Of a stretch of DNA of 55,679 bases, positions 1 through 7,994 are shown piece by piece. The stretch spans positions 1 through 55,679 of the forward strand of contig JAHDID010000004.1 in the NCBI GenBank assembly GCA_020630975.1. Direction: 5' to 3'. A model generated the notes under the pieces. The model did no database searches and had not been told where the DNA came from. It worked only from the letters and a program-made list of their open reading frames with translations. The position numbers and the translations under genes were made by a program. The stretch's first letter is position 1; the number at the start of each line of letters is the position of its first letter. The DNA is from Verrucomicrobiota bacterium. Its GTDB lineage: Bacteria > Verrucomicrobiota > Verrucomicrobiia > Verrucomicrobiales > DEV007.

Positions 1-346
1 GATTATCAGAGCGTTCACTATCGAGCTTCTCGGCTGAGGCGAACTCAGATTCGAGGTCGCTCACCCAATCTGCGCGATACAAGACCTTGGTACAGCGTAT
101 GATGCTGTCTTTGGAAAGTGGTGTCAGGGACTTCTGGCTAGGGATTCTAGCTAGAATATGCAGATGATTTGAGAGGACCGCATAGTTGATCAATTCCACA
201 CCTCTGAGCTCTGCGGCAGCGAAGATAATGCGCTGGATTCTACTCCGCCTAGCGGGAGTGTCGAACAGCCAGGCCTGCCCCGCACAGCGAGTGATGCAAT
301 GGTAGGCGCAAGCCTCTGGATCTAAGATCAATCTAGGGTTTCTCAT
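1..346 (-). CDS. REP-associated tyrosine transposase (RAYT, Y1/IS200-like), 3' end outside window
   Basis: The reverse strand is open from an ATG at 344-346 to the window edge, giving 115 residues of an incomplete protein. The N-terminus has the YHCITRC stretch (residues 15-21) usual for RAYT proteins, and residues 61-63 read HLH, the HUH metal-binding motif of Y1 single-strand transposases. The catalytic tyrosine normally lies after this and would be outside the window, so activity cannot be judged. Family members cut and join single-stranded REP hairpins and are usually single-copy domesticated genes, not mobile elements. A REP-like hairpin pair lies at 18845-18925 and a C-run repeat cluster lies just upstream of this gene at 471-642. 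There is no clear ribosome binding site, so the start is tentative. Confidence 0.8.
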   Translation of the reverse strand, partial: MRNPRLILDPEACAYHCITRCAGQAWLFDTPARRSRIQRIIFAAAELRGVELINYAVLSNHLHILARIPSQKSLTPLSKDSIIRCTKVLYRADWVSDLESEFASAEKLDSERSDN

Positions 347-470
347 TATGTACCGTGTTCAAAAAAGGTTTAGACTAAAAATCTGAACACTGCAATAAAA
401 TACTATTGTGAAGTTTGAGTGGTTCAGATAGGTTTACTTTCCGAAGAAACGAAGTTTTCTTTTACTTTTC

Positions 471-642
471 GCCTGTCCCCGTTTGCTGCCTAAAAATTAA
501 TCCAGAGTCCTTTGCAGTTTGCATGTCCCCGTTTGCACTGTTTCTCTATCGAAGGCACTCCCTGATCCCACAGCCATTGATTGGTCATCGCACCGTTTGC
601 ATGCCCCCGTTTGCAATCTATGCAGCCTGCCCCCCTTTCGCA
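471..642. repeat. Four degenerate copies of a GCMTGYCCCCGTTTGC-like motif
   Basis: Four related 17-18 base copies start at 471 (GCCTGTCCCCGTTTGCT), 521 (GCATGTCCCCGTTTGCA), 599 (GCATGCCCCCGTTTGCA) and 625 (GCCTGCCCCCCTTTCGCA). All lie in the same orientation with irregular spacing of 50, 78 and 26 bases. C-run motifs of the type cctgtcccc are often seen beside REP-associated transposase genes, which fits the neighbour at 1-346. That link rests on recollection of the family; the repeats themselves are directly visible. Confidence 0.6.
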
Positions 643-692
643 TTCGGCTACGGCACCCGTTTTTCGGTTGATATTAGCCCGCAAGCCAGTCT

Positions 693-740
693 ATCGTGCT
701 TTCAGCACACAGGCTATACGGGTCCGTGTGCTACCACGAT
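693..740. repeat. Nested inverted repeat (hairpin)
   Basis: ATCGTG (693-698) is complementary to CACGAT (735-740), and inside it AGCACAC (704-710) is complementary to GTGTGCT (726-732), leaving a 15-base loop. A second small hairpin, GTGCT/AGCAC, uses the left arm alone. There is no T-run, so it is unlikely to be an intrinsic terminator. It sits directly before the start of the next gene and may be a transposase-related or RNA structure. Confidence 0.5.
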
Positions 741-745
741 AAGCT

Positions 746-1225
746 TTGAAATACTCCCTCATAGTTCCTGCCCTCTTTATCATGCATTCAGTGGGACTTT
801 CATCGGATCCGCAAGGTGATGATCTTATGGTTGAAGGACTCAAGTGCGTTACTCACGACTTTGAATTGTCCGCTGATCTACGGCAGAAAGCAGACGATGC
901 GCGCAAAAAGGTCATTAGTGAAGGAGCGTATGGCCTTACAAGAACGAATCCCGATGGGATTACGATCAAACTACAAATCAGAGAAGGTAAGCTTTGGGTA
1001 ACTGATATTACTATTTCTGGCGGGGACGGCAGTTACGCTACCAACCCTACTGAGATCCCAACTAATATTGTATCGCGCCCAATTCTAGCTGATTGGTTCA
1101 CAGGGGATTTAACAGCATACTATGGCCGACACTTATTGTACCACATGCGTGAGGGAGGTTACATCTTCAAGATAAATAAAGGGAGGATTACAGAGAAAAG
1201 GCAGGCAAGCTTCAAAATTAAGTAA
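746..1225 (+). CDS. Small secreted protein of unknown function
   Basis: A 159-residue protein that I do not recognise. The chosen start is a TTG at 746. It is the first possible start after an in-frame stop at 740-742 and gives a plausible signal peptide (MKYSLIVPALFIMHSVGLSS). Starting at the next ATG (782) would remove that signal. The mature part is polar with no cysteine-rich or catalytic signature that I can see; it has a tyrosine-rich stretch near residues 120-135 (AYYGRHLLYHM) and a basic C-terminus. No convincing ribosome binding site is visible, and a hairpin ends five bases upstream, so the 5' end may have been altered. Export to the periplasm is inferred from the signal peptide only. 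Confidence 0.5.
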   Translation: MKYSLIVPALFIMHSVGLSSDPQGDDLMVEGLKCVTHDFELSADLRQKADDARKKVISEGAYGLTRTNPDGITIKLQIREGKLWVTDITISGGDGSYATNPTEIPTNIVSRPILADWFTGDLTAYYGRHLLYHMREGGYIFKINKGRITEKRQASFKIK

Positions 1226-1317
1226 GCAGATCAACTCGCGGTAGCCAACACTCATCCTATCCCCCAAAAAACCCGTTAGTTTTGAAAGCAGGTTCGACTA
1301 TTTGCGTATCAAAATGG

Positions 1318-1641
1318 ATGAAACGTAGCATTTACCTCCCTCTCATTCTTTTATCCAGCTGCAGTGACCAGTTTGACTCACCTTCGGATTCCGAACTTGA
1401 AAACTTCGATAAAGACAGAATCCCCATCATCGACCCAATTATAGCTCCCACCCCGATTCCAAAACCAACTTCAATCCCCAAAGAAGCCGGTTCCAAACAC
1501 CACGTTAACAACACTTTATTTGGCAGAATATTTAGTGAGCAAAATCGGATCGACGCCCCCTTTCAATGGGATGCGATTTCACCTGAATTATTAACCTCAC
1601 CGTACGCACCTTCCCGAGAGCCAACTCCCAAATCACGATAA
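1318..1641 (+). CDS. Small proline-rich lipoprotein, unknown function
   Basis: A 107-residue protein beginning at ATG 1318. An in-frame TTG at 1282 exists, but the ATG gives a textbook lipoprotein signal: MKR, a hydrophobic stretch, then the lipobox LSSC with Cys17. The mature part is rich in Pro, Ile, Asp and Ser, including a repetitive stretch around residues 43-57 (IDPIIAPTPIPKPTSIP) that may act as a flexible linker from the membrane. No enzymatic motif is visible. It is co-directional with the preceding secreted orphan, 92 bases away, and both are more AT-rich than the genes to the right. Function unknown. Confidence 0.5.
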   Translation: MKRSIYLPLILLSSCSDQFDSPSDSELENFDKDRIPIIDPIIAPTPIPKPTSIPKEAGSKHHVNNTLFGRIFSEQNRIDAPFQWDAISPELLTSPYAPSREPTPKSR

Positions 1642-1970
1642 TTAAGATCGAACCTATGGGCGTATCGATCTGCTCTACCCTCCCCCGCCAGCCCCGCATG
1701 CCACACGTTGTAGAAAAATGACAATATCAGATCTATAATATAAAAGGTTTATTTTTCAAATGTTACGCGAAGGATTATTAGTGATTTAGTATTTTTATAG
1801 TCGAACAACCAATACCCGCGCCATAACCGTGCAAATAGCAAGTCACAGTAGGAGATGTCCCTCCCCCCGTAAGAAACAAATCTAGACGGATCCAGAAAAA
1901 ATCTTTAGGAGAGTTACTCTCCATTGAGCTCCGCCAAGCCGATTGAACCCTATTGAGTCAAAACTGTACC
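1642..1970. other. Intergenic region without a gene
   Basis: These 329 bases lie between two converging genes. They are AT-rich around 1720-1800 and hold no supportable open frame. The only structure I can point to is the 21-bp tandem motif at 1941-1976, which runs into the stop codon of the glycosyltransferase gene. No strong intrinsic terminator is visible. Confidence 0.6.
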
Positions 1971-1976
1971 CTATTG
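1941..1976 (-). repeat. Dispersed tandem motif, copy 1 (core CAATAGGGTACA, period 21 bp)
   Basis: On the reverse strand the sequence reads CAATAGGGTACA, a spacer ending in TTGACT, then CAATAGGGTTCAAT. The two units are spaced 21 bases apart. The first CAATAG of the motif supplies the last Gln codon and the TAG stop of the glycosyltransferase gene. Near-identical copies lie at 20981-21038 and 46196-46231. Confidence 0.75.
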
Positions 1977-3245
1977 AATTTTACTCTTCTCAGGCGACCA
2001 ACCGGTGAGATTACCTAAAATACTGGAAAAACTCCGCCGTAGAATCTCGTAAGAGTAGTACTGACAGGCGACTTGGTAGTTGTGTTCGACTACCTCTTCG
2101 CAGTAGGCAGGGTTATTGAGCAGGCGCTCGACTTGGCTCAATGTACCTTTAGTCACCACTCCATCCATCAATGCGAGTTTGAAGCCTTTGGGCTCGATAT
2201 CTTCGATGAAGATGCTGTAGCGATTGATGACGACGGGTTTCTTGAAATATATCGCCTCCAGCAGAGCATTTCCAAAGCCCTCGTAGGTACTCGGGTAGGT
2301 GACTAGATCGCAATGAGGGTAAAGATCCCATAGTGTGTAGAGCTTTCTGACATCAGCATCGAGCTGGCGCACCTCGCTGACACGATCTGCCACGATACGC
2401 ATATCCACGCCCTCCTGCTGAGCGAGCTCTTCGAGCATAGCGTGGTACTCGTAGCCCTCATCACCGGCATCGTGAGAGATCACTAGCTTGCACTTGGGAT
2501 TATTGAGCATGCCAACTAGCTTGATGGCGTGCTCGATGCCTTTTCGCGGAACGACCCGTGTCGGCTGTAGGATGAAAATATCGTCCTCCGCTAGGCCTAG
2601 CGACTCTCGTACATCAGCGGTGTAGTCATCTGGCTCGGGAGCCGGTTGCTCAAAATCGAAGACATTGGGGATCAATAGAGCGCCCACTCCTTTGCGACGG
2701 GAGATCTGCTCCTGCGCAGGGCTATTGATGACGGTGTGCACCATATTCGGCACGCGGGGCGGAAAAGCCTGGTCGAGCAAATCATGAATGCCGGATATCG
2801 AGAACCGGGTGCGCTCCCAGTAGAAATCGTGATGATGAGCGATGGAGGGCATGCCCGTCTCGCTGAGAAACTCGGTGATGGCGATGCCCAGCGGCACATT
2901 CATCGGGATGGTCAGTGCATTCTCCGGCACGAGTACGTCGATCGCAAAGCGATCGGCAAAGTCATAGAGGGTCGATTTGATGTAGTCTGCCATCGCTCGG
3001 ATCCGCTCGGTGACCTGCCGCGTGCGAGTGGTGGTCGACCAGATGCGCTCATTGATCCACTCCACCTCTGGATGGGCGAAATGAGCCTCTGGCACGCACA
3101 TCGAGATATCGGGGTTGCGATCGCTAAGGCCTGAATACCAATGCGACACGTGGCCGTCGCGCCACAGGACCTCAGCCCACTTGGCAGACTCTAAGGTGAC
3201 GCCATCGGTGCCAGAAAAACGGGTGGAGACGAATCCGAAATTCAT
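1971..3245 (-). CDS. Glycosyltransferase, GT4 family (GT-B fold)
   Basis: A 424-residue soluble retaining glycosyltransferase with a GT-B fold. The C-terminal donor-binding half has the GT4 hallmark EX7E at residues 322-330 (YEGFGNALLE), a QPTRVVPRKG segment at about 228-236, which is the usual start of the second Rossmann domain, and SHDAGDEG at 258-264. The N-terminal half contains the acceptor-side HHHDFYW motif at 137-143. There is no signal peptide or membrane segment, so it should act in the cytoplasm with a nucleotide- or phospho-sugar donor. The sequence style resembles GT4 enzymes making compatible-solute glycosides such as mannosylglucosylglycerate, but that is recollection and not proof. 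The last residue and stop codon lie inside a dispersed repeat, so the native C-terminus may have been altered. Confidence 0.85.
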   Translation of the reverse strand: MNFGFVSTRFSGTDGVTLESAKWAEVLWRDGHVSHWYSGLSDRNPDISMCVPEAHFAHPEVEWINERIWSTTTRTRQVTERIRAMADYIKSTLYDFADRFAIDVLVPENALTIPMNVPLGIAITEFLSETGMPSIAHHHDFYWERTRFSISGIHDLLDQAFPPRVPNMVHTVINSPAQEQISRRKGVGALLIPNVFDFEQPAPEPDDYTADVRESLGLAEDDIFILQPTRVVPRKGIEHAIKLVGMLNNPKCKLVISHDAGDEGYEYHAMLEELAQQEGVDMRIVADRVSEVRQLDADVRKLYTLWDLYPHCDLVTYPSTYEGFGNALLEAIYFKKPVVINRYSIFIEDIEPKGFKLALMDGVVTKGTLSQVERLLNNPAYCEEVVEHNYQVACQYYSYEILRRSFSSILGNLTGWSPEKSKIQ

Positions 3246-3296
3246 GCTGTCGACAGTGTCGACTGAGTCTGCAGAAATGCCACGACTTTCCGCAGA

Positions 3297-4479
3297 TCAC
3301 TTGATATCCTCGAGAGTGATTGGTTCGCCTGTGAGCAAGTTGATGGGAACTTCCGAGAGAAAATCGGGTATCAGCTGATTCGTCGAGGTGATGTCTTGAC
3401 CGTGAGTGCTGCGGAAGCTCTTTGCCGCAAACCGAACCAACAGTCGATCCCCTGCCAGCTTTCTCTCAACATAGAAATACCGACTTATCCGTAACATTGA
3501 ATCATACATTTTCACCTTTCCTAGCCCTACGCCATTAAGTTTTAACAAATCAAAATCCCTACTAACAACCAAGTCACCCATCTCTTTTAAGTAAGGCACT
3601 TCCTGCAGCTTACTTATTTCCGATCGGGCAACTTCGGAAAGGGTGTTAACCGTGCGGTTTGGATGATAAAACAAACGATGACCAGGCAACTTATAAACAA
3701 ACTGAGGCGAATAAATTAATTTACCAGTCAGCCCCTCACGGGCCATCTCATCGCATTGATTCACATTATCGTGATACAGAGTCAAAACACCTTTTCTAAA
3801 CTCAGCCAAATCTGGCCGGTTCTCATAAATAACGCTAGTGATTAATTCTGATTCACCCCTAGACAAATCACTACTAGCCTCCAAATCGATCAGAGCCTGA
3901 TAAGCATGACTAAATACATTCTCCGCATCATTTTGAAATCGAAAATCACCACTGGATCTCTCCAACATTTTAGCGAACCTCAACACTGTCAATGCATCCG
4001 AAATCGCACCAGAAACATCTTCATCCAACAGTCTGATCCGACTCCGAATCGATAATAGCTGTGAAGCCACTCGATAATGCTTCAAATAACTGGTATCTGC
4101 AAACTTCTCAGCATAGTAGCACACCCCACCGCCATCGACAGCCGCCTGCAGAACAGCTAATCTCTGCTCCGAATCTGCCAACAAGGCTGCAACTCCCTCC
4201 TTGTCTACCTCTGGGAGTTCAGGCAGACGGCTCCGTCCCCACTTCTTCAGGAGTTTTTTCTCGTCGCGAGATAGCTGAAATACCAGCTCTTTGGTCAATC
4301 GCAGCGATGCTGGAGTATTCACCAGGCGGCCTATCTCTACCTCAGGCAGCTCCAGATCACTATGATCTCGCATCCTCTGATCTGGCCACAACGCCAAGAA
4401 AGCTAAATAAACTACCGGAACCAACGATATCCCGACTAAGCACATGGCAATAATAGCCGGGATCGATCGATTCTTCTTC
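3297..4479 (-). CDS. Membrane-anchored protein of unknown function
   Basis: A 394-residue protein with an N-terminal membrane anchor (residues about 8-31, hydrophobic after KKNRS) followed by a large soluble domain predicted outside the cytoplasm. The start ATG at 4479 is preferred over an overlapping GTG at 4487 because a GAGGGTGG ribosome site lies the right distance upstream. It begins ten bases past the pdxA stop, so the two are probably co-transcribed. The domain is mostly helical by eye and ends in a LLTGEPI segment, a style seen in several Verrucomicrobiota and Planctomycetota orphans. It has no catalytic motif that I recognise. It is clearly more AT-rich than its flanking genes, which suggests a different origin. 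Confidence 0.6.
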
Positions 4480-4486
4480 ATAAGCA

Positions 4487-5467
4487 CTATCCACCCTCAG
4501 TCTTTTGACCTATCAATTTGGCATTCAGCCGTATGGCCTCACACAGGCTGGAGGCGGTCGCCTTGCCCTGCCATGCAATATCTAAAGCGGTACCATGATC
4601 AACAGAAGTCCGAGGAAAAGGCAAGCCTAATGTGGTATTGACCGCACAATCGAAGGCCAACGCCTTTACCGGGATATGCCCCTGGTCGTGATACATGCAG
4701 ATAAAGGCATCGGTAGTCGACAGTTTAGCAGGGATAAAGGCGGTATCAGGTGGTATCGGCCCCTCGATCTGGTAGCCTTTCTCACGACAGAAATCGATCG
4801 CTGGCTGGATCTTTTCTTCCTCCTCCCGCTGGCCAAACAATCCATTCTCTCCGGCATGAGGGTTGAGCCCGAGCACGACGATCTTCGGCTCTTCTCCCCG
4901 GATCTTCAAAAATGCCTCGTAGGTAAGATCCATCACCTCGACGATACGATCAGTCGTCATCAGTTCTGGCACTTCGGCATAGCCGCAGTGGACGGTGACA
5001 AAGCTGCAGCTGATGATCTGTGAATACTGGAGCATGCAGTAGCTAGGCGAGTCCGTCTGGGTGGCAAAGATCTCTGTGTGGCCGGGAAATTTCACCCCTG
5101 CCATGTGGAGGGCTTCTTTATTCAAAGGTGCCGTCGCGACGCCCCCGACCTCGCCTACCAGAGCGGCAGCGATCGCCTCCTCCACATAGGCAAAGCCAGC
5201 ACGCCCAGTAGCGGCATTCACCTCCCCGGGCTCAAAGTCAGCCATGGTGATCGCCTGCATATCGCAGACACTATGCAGGTCGACATTGGGATAACCCGTG
5301 CGCGCAGCGACTGCATCCAGCACACAGAGATCGCCATAGATGATCGGCTGGCAGATCTCGTGGATGTCTGGCTCGGCCATAGCCTGCAGACACACCTCTG
5401 GGCCGACCCCTGCAGGGTCTCCCATGGTGATCGCTATCTTTGGCTTGTCGGAAGTCAGCACATCCAT
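4487..5467 (-). CDS. pdxA: 4-hydroxythreonine-4-phosphate dehydrogenase (PdxA)
   Basis: PdxA oxidises 4-phosphohydroxy-L-threonine in the DXP-dependent route to pyridoxal phosphate, in the cytoplasm. The family signatures are present: GDPAGVGPEV near the N-terminus, FPGHTEIF for metal and substrate binding, LNPHAGENGLFG in the middle, and MYHDQGHIPVK near the C-terminus, with the metal-binding histidines in HTE and HDQGH. An in-frame upstream start at 5503 would add 12 unrelated residues, so the ATG at 5467 (MDVLTSDKPKIAI) is chosen; it gives 326 residues, normal for the family. It is transcribed away from hprK and is followed without a gap by the AT-rich membrane-protein gene. A PdxA2-type paralogue with another substrate cannot be excluded from sequence alone. 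Confidence 0.93.
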   Translation of the reverse strand: MDVLTSDKPKIAITMGDPAGVGPEVCLQAMAEPDIHEICQPIIYGDLCVLDAVAARTGYPNVDLHSVCDMQAITMADFEPGEVNAATGRAGFAYVEEAIAAALVGEVGGVATAPLNKEALHMAGVKFPGHTEIFATQTDSPSYCMLQYSQIISCSFVTVHCGYAEVPELMTTDRIVEVMDLTYEAFLKIRGEEPKIVVLGLNPHAGENGLFGQREEEEKIQPAIDFCREKGYQIEGPIPPDTAFIPAKLSTTDAFICMYHDQGHIPVKALAFDCAVNTTLGLPFPRTSVDHGTALDIAWQGKATASSLCEAIRLNAKLIGQKTEGG

Positions 5468-5553
5468 ACTAAACCCGATGTTGCCCAGCTTTTCCACCGC
5501 CAAGCGGATGCCTCTTTGACCTGCTGCCTCGGGAGATGTACCTTAGAGATCTC
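5468..5553. promoter_or_regulatory. Divergent promoter region between pdxA and hprK
   Basis: Only 86 bases separate the chosen pdxA and hprK starts, so promoters for both directions must lie here or overlap the coding ends. No obvious operator palindrome was found. The segment CTTAGAGATCTC just before 5554 is the likely ribosome binding region for hprK. Confidence 0.35.
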
Positions 5554-6531
5554 ATGGCCCAAGACAGACAAAGCCCGATAAAAATCCCCACGCTGAATAT
5601 CGGCGAATTTTTTGAGCGCCATTCAGGCGAACTACAGCTCGAGCTGATCGGCAGCGATGTCGGCTTTTCCCGCGAGATCCTAGAGCCGACCATCAACCGC
5701 CCCGGTCTGGCTCTATCGGGCTTTTTCACGTACTTCGCGGTGCACCGCCTGCAGGTGATCGGTAAGGCCGAGCGCTCGTACCTGAAGCATTTGAGCCGGG
5801 AGAATGCGGAGAAACGCTTCGGCGCTCTGTGCCAGCGGAAGATACCTGGCATCGTCATCAGTCGAGGCGACTCTCTGCCAGAAAATTTGGTAAAAATAGC
5901 CAACGACGCGGGCATCTCGATTTTTAAGACCTCGATGGTCACCATGAATTTCATCAACGCCGCCACCGTGCGCATGGAGTGGGACTTTGCCCCACAGGTG
6001 ACTGAGCATGGCTGCGTGGTGGATGTGATGGGTATCGGCATCCTGATCCGTGGCGATAGCGGCACGGGCAAAAGCGAGACCGTGCTGGCCCTGCTCCGCC
6101 GTGGCGCGAGTCTGGTGGCCGATGATCTAGTGCGGATCCGCAATATCGAGGGCCGCGAGCTCATCTGTACCGCCCCCGAACTCGGCCTGAGCCACATGGA
6201 GGTGCGCGGTCTCGGCATCATCAATGTCGCCGCGCTATTCGGCGTGGGCACGGTGCGCACTGAGAAGCGGCTGGATATGGTCGTAACGCTCAAACACGCG
6301 GACGAGATGGAGACTCTGGATCGATTGGGGCTAGATAAGAAAACCTTTGAACTCATGGGACTGAAAGTCCCGCTCGTCGAGCTGCCGGTCGCACCCGGGC
6401 GCGATATGGCACAACTGGTCGAAGTGGCTGCCCTAGATCAAAAGCTGAAATCTCTCGGCCACGATACCGCAGTTGAGTTCAACAAAAAATTATTGAAAAG
6501 AATGCAGGACCGAAAGTCCACAGTGATGTAA
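5554..6531 (+). CDS. hprK: HPr kinase/phosphorylase (HprK)
   Basis: A 325-residue bifunctional enzyme that phosphorylates and dephosphorylates the regulatory serine of HPr. The C-terminal catalytic domain has the P-loop GDSGTGKS at residues 167-174 and the HprK family signature MEVRGLGIINV some 50 residues later. The N-terminal half matches the usual HprK N-domain in length. An in-frame ATG at 5536 would add six residues, but 5554 (MAQDRQSP) has the better upstream sequence. The gene is directly followed, 40 bases on, by the HPr gene, so kinase and substrate are encoded together. No PTS enzyme I or permease gene is in the window, so the pair probably serves regulation rather than sugar uptake; that is inference. 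Confidence 0.95.
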   Translation: MAQDRQSPIKIPTLNIGEFFERHSGELQLELIGSDVGFSREILEPTINRPGLALSGFFTYFAVHRLQVIGKAERSYLKHLSRENAEKRFGALCQRKIPGIVISRGDSLPENLVKIANDAGISIFKTSMVTMNFINAATVRMEWDFAPQVTEHGCVVDVMGIGILIRGDSGTGKSETVLALLRRGASLVADDLVRIRNIEGRELICTAPELGLSHMEVRGLGIINVAALFGVGTVRTEKRLDMVVTLKHADEMETLDRLGLDKKTFELMGLKVPLVELPVAPGRDMAQLVEVAALDQKLKSLGHDTAVEFNKKLLKRMQDRKSTVM

Positions 6532-6571
6532 GATCACTTGTACACCATCCACACTCAGATCTACTAAAGCC

Positions 6572-6841
6572 ATGCCCGACTGCAGTATCACAATCCCTAA
6601 CGAGGAAGGCCTCCACGCTCGTCCTGCTGCTAAATTTGTGAAGCTAGCCAACCGCTTCTCGAGCGATATCTGGGTGCGCAAAAACGATGACGAGACCAAT
6701 GGCAAAAGCATCATGGGCCTGATGATGCTCGCCGCAGAGCAAGGTGCTGTCATCACCATCACAGCAGAGGGCGATGATGCCACAGCTGCTTTGAGCGAAA
6801 TCAAAGACCTGGTCGAGAGTGGTTTCGAGAAAGACGTGTAA
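6572..6841 (+). CDS. ptsH: HPr family phosphocarrier protein
   Basis: An 89-residue HPr. Both phosphorylation sites are intact: His15 in GLHARPA (enzyme I site) and Ser46 in GKSIMGL (HprK site). Length and residue numbering match classical HPr. It is cytoplasmic and forms a probable operon with hprK just upstream. The presence of Ser46 beside a linked HprK shows that the serine switch is the conserved function here. Whether His15 is ever phosphorylated depends on an enzyme I that is not in this window. Confidence 0.95.
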   Translation: MPDCSITIPNEEGLHARPAAKFVKLANRFSSDIWVRKNDDETNGKSIMGLMMLAAEQGAVITITAEGDDATAALSEIKDLVESGFEKDV

Positions 6842-6867
6842 AAACTCGTCAAATTCTCCCACTTGTT

Positions 6868-6881
6868 ACCAAAATTTTGGT
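6868..6881. promoter_or_regulatory. 14-bp perfect palindrome after ptsH
   Basis: ACCAAAATTTTGGT is a perfect palindrome without a loop, 27 bases after the ptsH stop and about 85 bases before the phosphatase start. With no loop and no T-run it does not look like a terminator. It could be a binding site for a dimeric regulator or chance in an AT-rich gap. Confidence 0.3.
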
Positions 6882-6964
6882 TGTGTTAGCCAGTGCTCCA
6901 TCGGAGCGTCGCCACTGTCATGTGGGAAGGGGTATGGCGTTACAGTATTCAGGGCTGCAGACTG

Positions 6965-7969
6965 ATGCTCAAAGACTGTCGGCTCGTTAGCCGTCGAGCT
7001 CGCCGGGATCTCTGGCGTGGACGCTGGCTTGTGCTCGGCGCACTCGCTCTCACGCTGATCGTAGCTTATTTCGTTCTCTATCCTCGAGACAGCGCCATGG
7101 CGGAACACTGGCGCTACCAGCGGCTGGACATCATGACATCCTCTAGCCAGACCAGCGAGCAAGAAGCCATCAGCCGCATCATCATCAATCGCTTTGCTGA
7201 CTTTGACGAAGCCAAGGCCTACACTCAAGAGCACGCTATCCATCAGCGCCTATTTTTCGCCAACCACGATGGCAAAATAGCAGTCCTTTGGCCAGAGGAA
7301 TTCGACAGTCTCGTCGAAGCCAAAGCTGGGCTAGCAGATCTCCCCGCCAGCATCCAGCCAGCTGCTACCGCAGAGACTTTCAGCCTGCGGGAGGACAGCA
7401 AATACACGCTCGCCAAACGACTCGGCAAATGGGGAGACTTCGCGCAGTTCAATCTGATCGGCTTTCTCGTGCTATGGTGGTATGGCCAGTTTGCCAAAAA
7501 TCGTTGGTTTCAGCGACTGGCGCTGGCCACATTTCTCGGTGCTGTGTTTGCGGGCCTCTCTGTGAATGCCCTGCGCTTCACCACTGGGCGTCCGAGACCA
7601 CATGCGACTGAGAGAGCACCAGCTCTGGAAGATAAGTTTCACTGGCTCACGCCGTGGTGGGAGCCAGGTGTGATCGAGCCCTCACCCGAGGGCAATATGG
7701 CCTGGGACTATCATGGCTTTCCCTCCGGCCACACCTCCACTGCGATGGGCATGGGCACACCGGTGATGACTGCGGGAGGCATCTATGGCGCTCCCGTCTT
7801 CGTCTTTGGTGCCTCAGTCGGCTGGTCGCGACTCTATCAGGGCAAACACTACCCCTCCGATGTCCTAGTCGGCGGTATGGTCGGCATCATCTGGGGAATC
7901 GGCTGCAGCTGGCATCTACACGAGGTAAGAATGAGACAAAGGAAACGGCGAAGGCAATTGGCGACGTAA
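6965..7969 (+). CDS. PAP2-family membrane phosphatase
   Basis: A 334-residue integral membrane phosphatase of the PAP2/type 2 phosphatidic acid phosphatase family. All three motifs are present in order: the RFTTGRPRP stretch, PSGHT, and SRLYQGKHYPSDV (SRxxxxxHxxxD). The first membrane segment (about residues 19-37) is followed by roughly 100 soluble residues before the PAP2 core. That is unusual, since core enzymes are about 200 residues, so there is a periplasmic insert. Likely substrates are lipid phosphates such as undecaprenyl or phosphatidyl-glycerol phosphates, but the family does not reveal which. An upstream in-frame ATG at 6893 is possible; 6965 gives a more normal N-terminus. It follows hprK-ptsH co-directionally. 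Confidence 0.88.
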   Translation: MLKDCRLVSRRARRDLWRGRWLVLGALALTLIVAYFVLYPRDSAMAEHWRYQRLDIMTSSSQTSEQEAISRIIINRFADFDEAKAYTQEHAIHQRLFFANHDGKIAVLWPEEFDSLVEAKAGLADLPASIQPAATAETFSLREDSKYTLAKRLGKWGDFAQFNLIGFLVLWWYGQFAKNRWFQRLALATFLGAVFAGLSVNALRFTTGRPRPHATERAPALEDKFHWLTPWWEPGVIEPSPEGNMAWDYHGFPSGHTSTAMGMGTPVMTAGGIYGAPVFVFGASVGWSRLYQGKHYPSDVLVGGMVGIIWGIGCSWHLHEVRMRQRKRRRQLAT

Positions 7970-7994
7970 CCCCCAGTTCGAGAATCATGTAGCC

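Larger units (their letters stand above)
347..745. other. Intergenic region with short repeats and a hairpin
   Basis: These 399 bases separate the transposase from the first secreted orphan. I see no convincing gene. The left third is AT-rich and could carry promoters for both sides. The middle holds the C-run repeat cluster (471-642) and the right end a nested hairpin (693-740). Open frames crossing it translate the repeats and show no protein-like composition. Confidence 0.7.

Noticed and set aside
415-819. Open reading frames (134 and 64 residues) across the repeat cluster
   Set aside because: They translate the C-run repeats and have no protein-like composition or ribosome site.
5469-6356. 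295-residue reverse-strand frame over hprK
   Set aside because: It is a shadow of a well-identified gene, Arg/Ser-rich and without a family.
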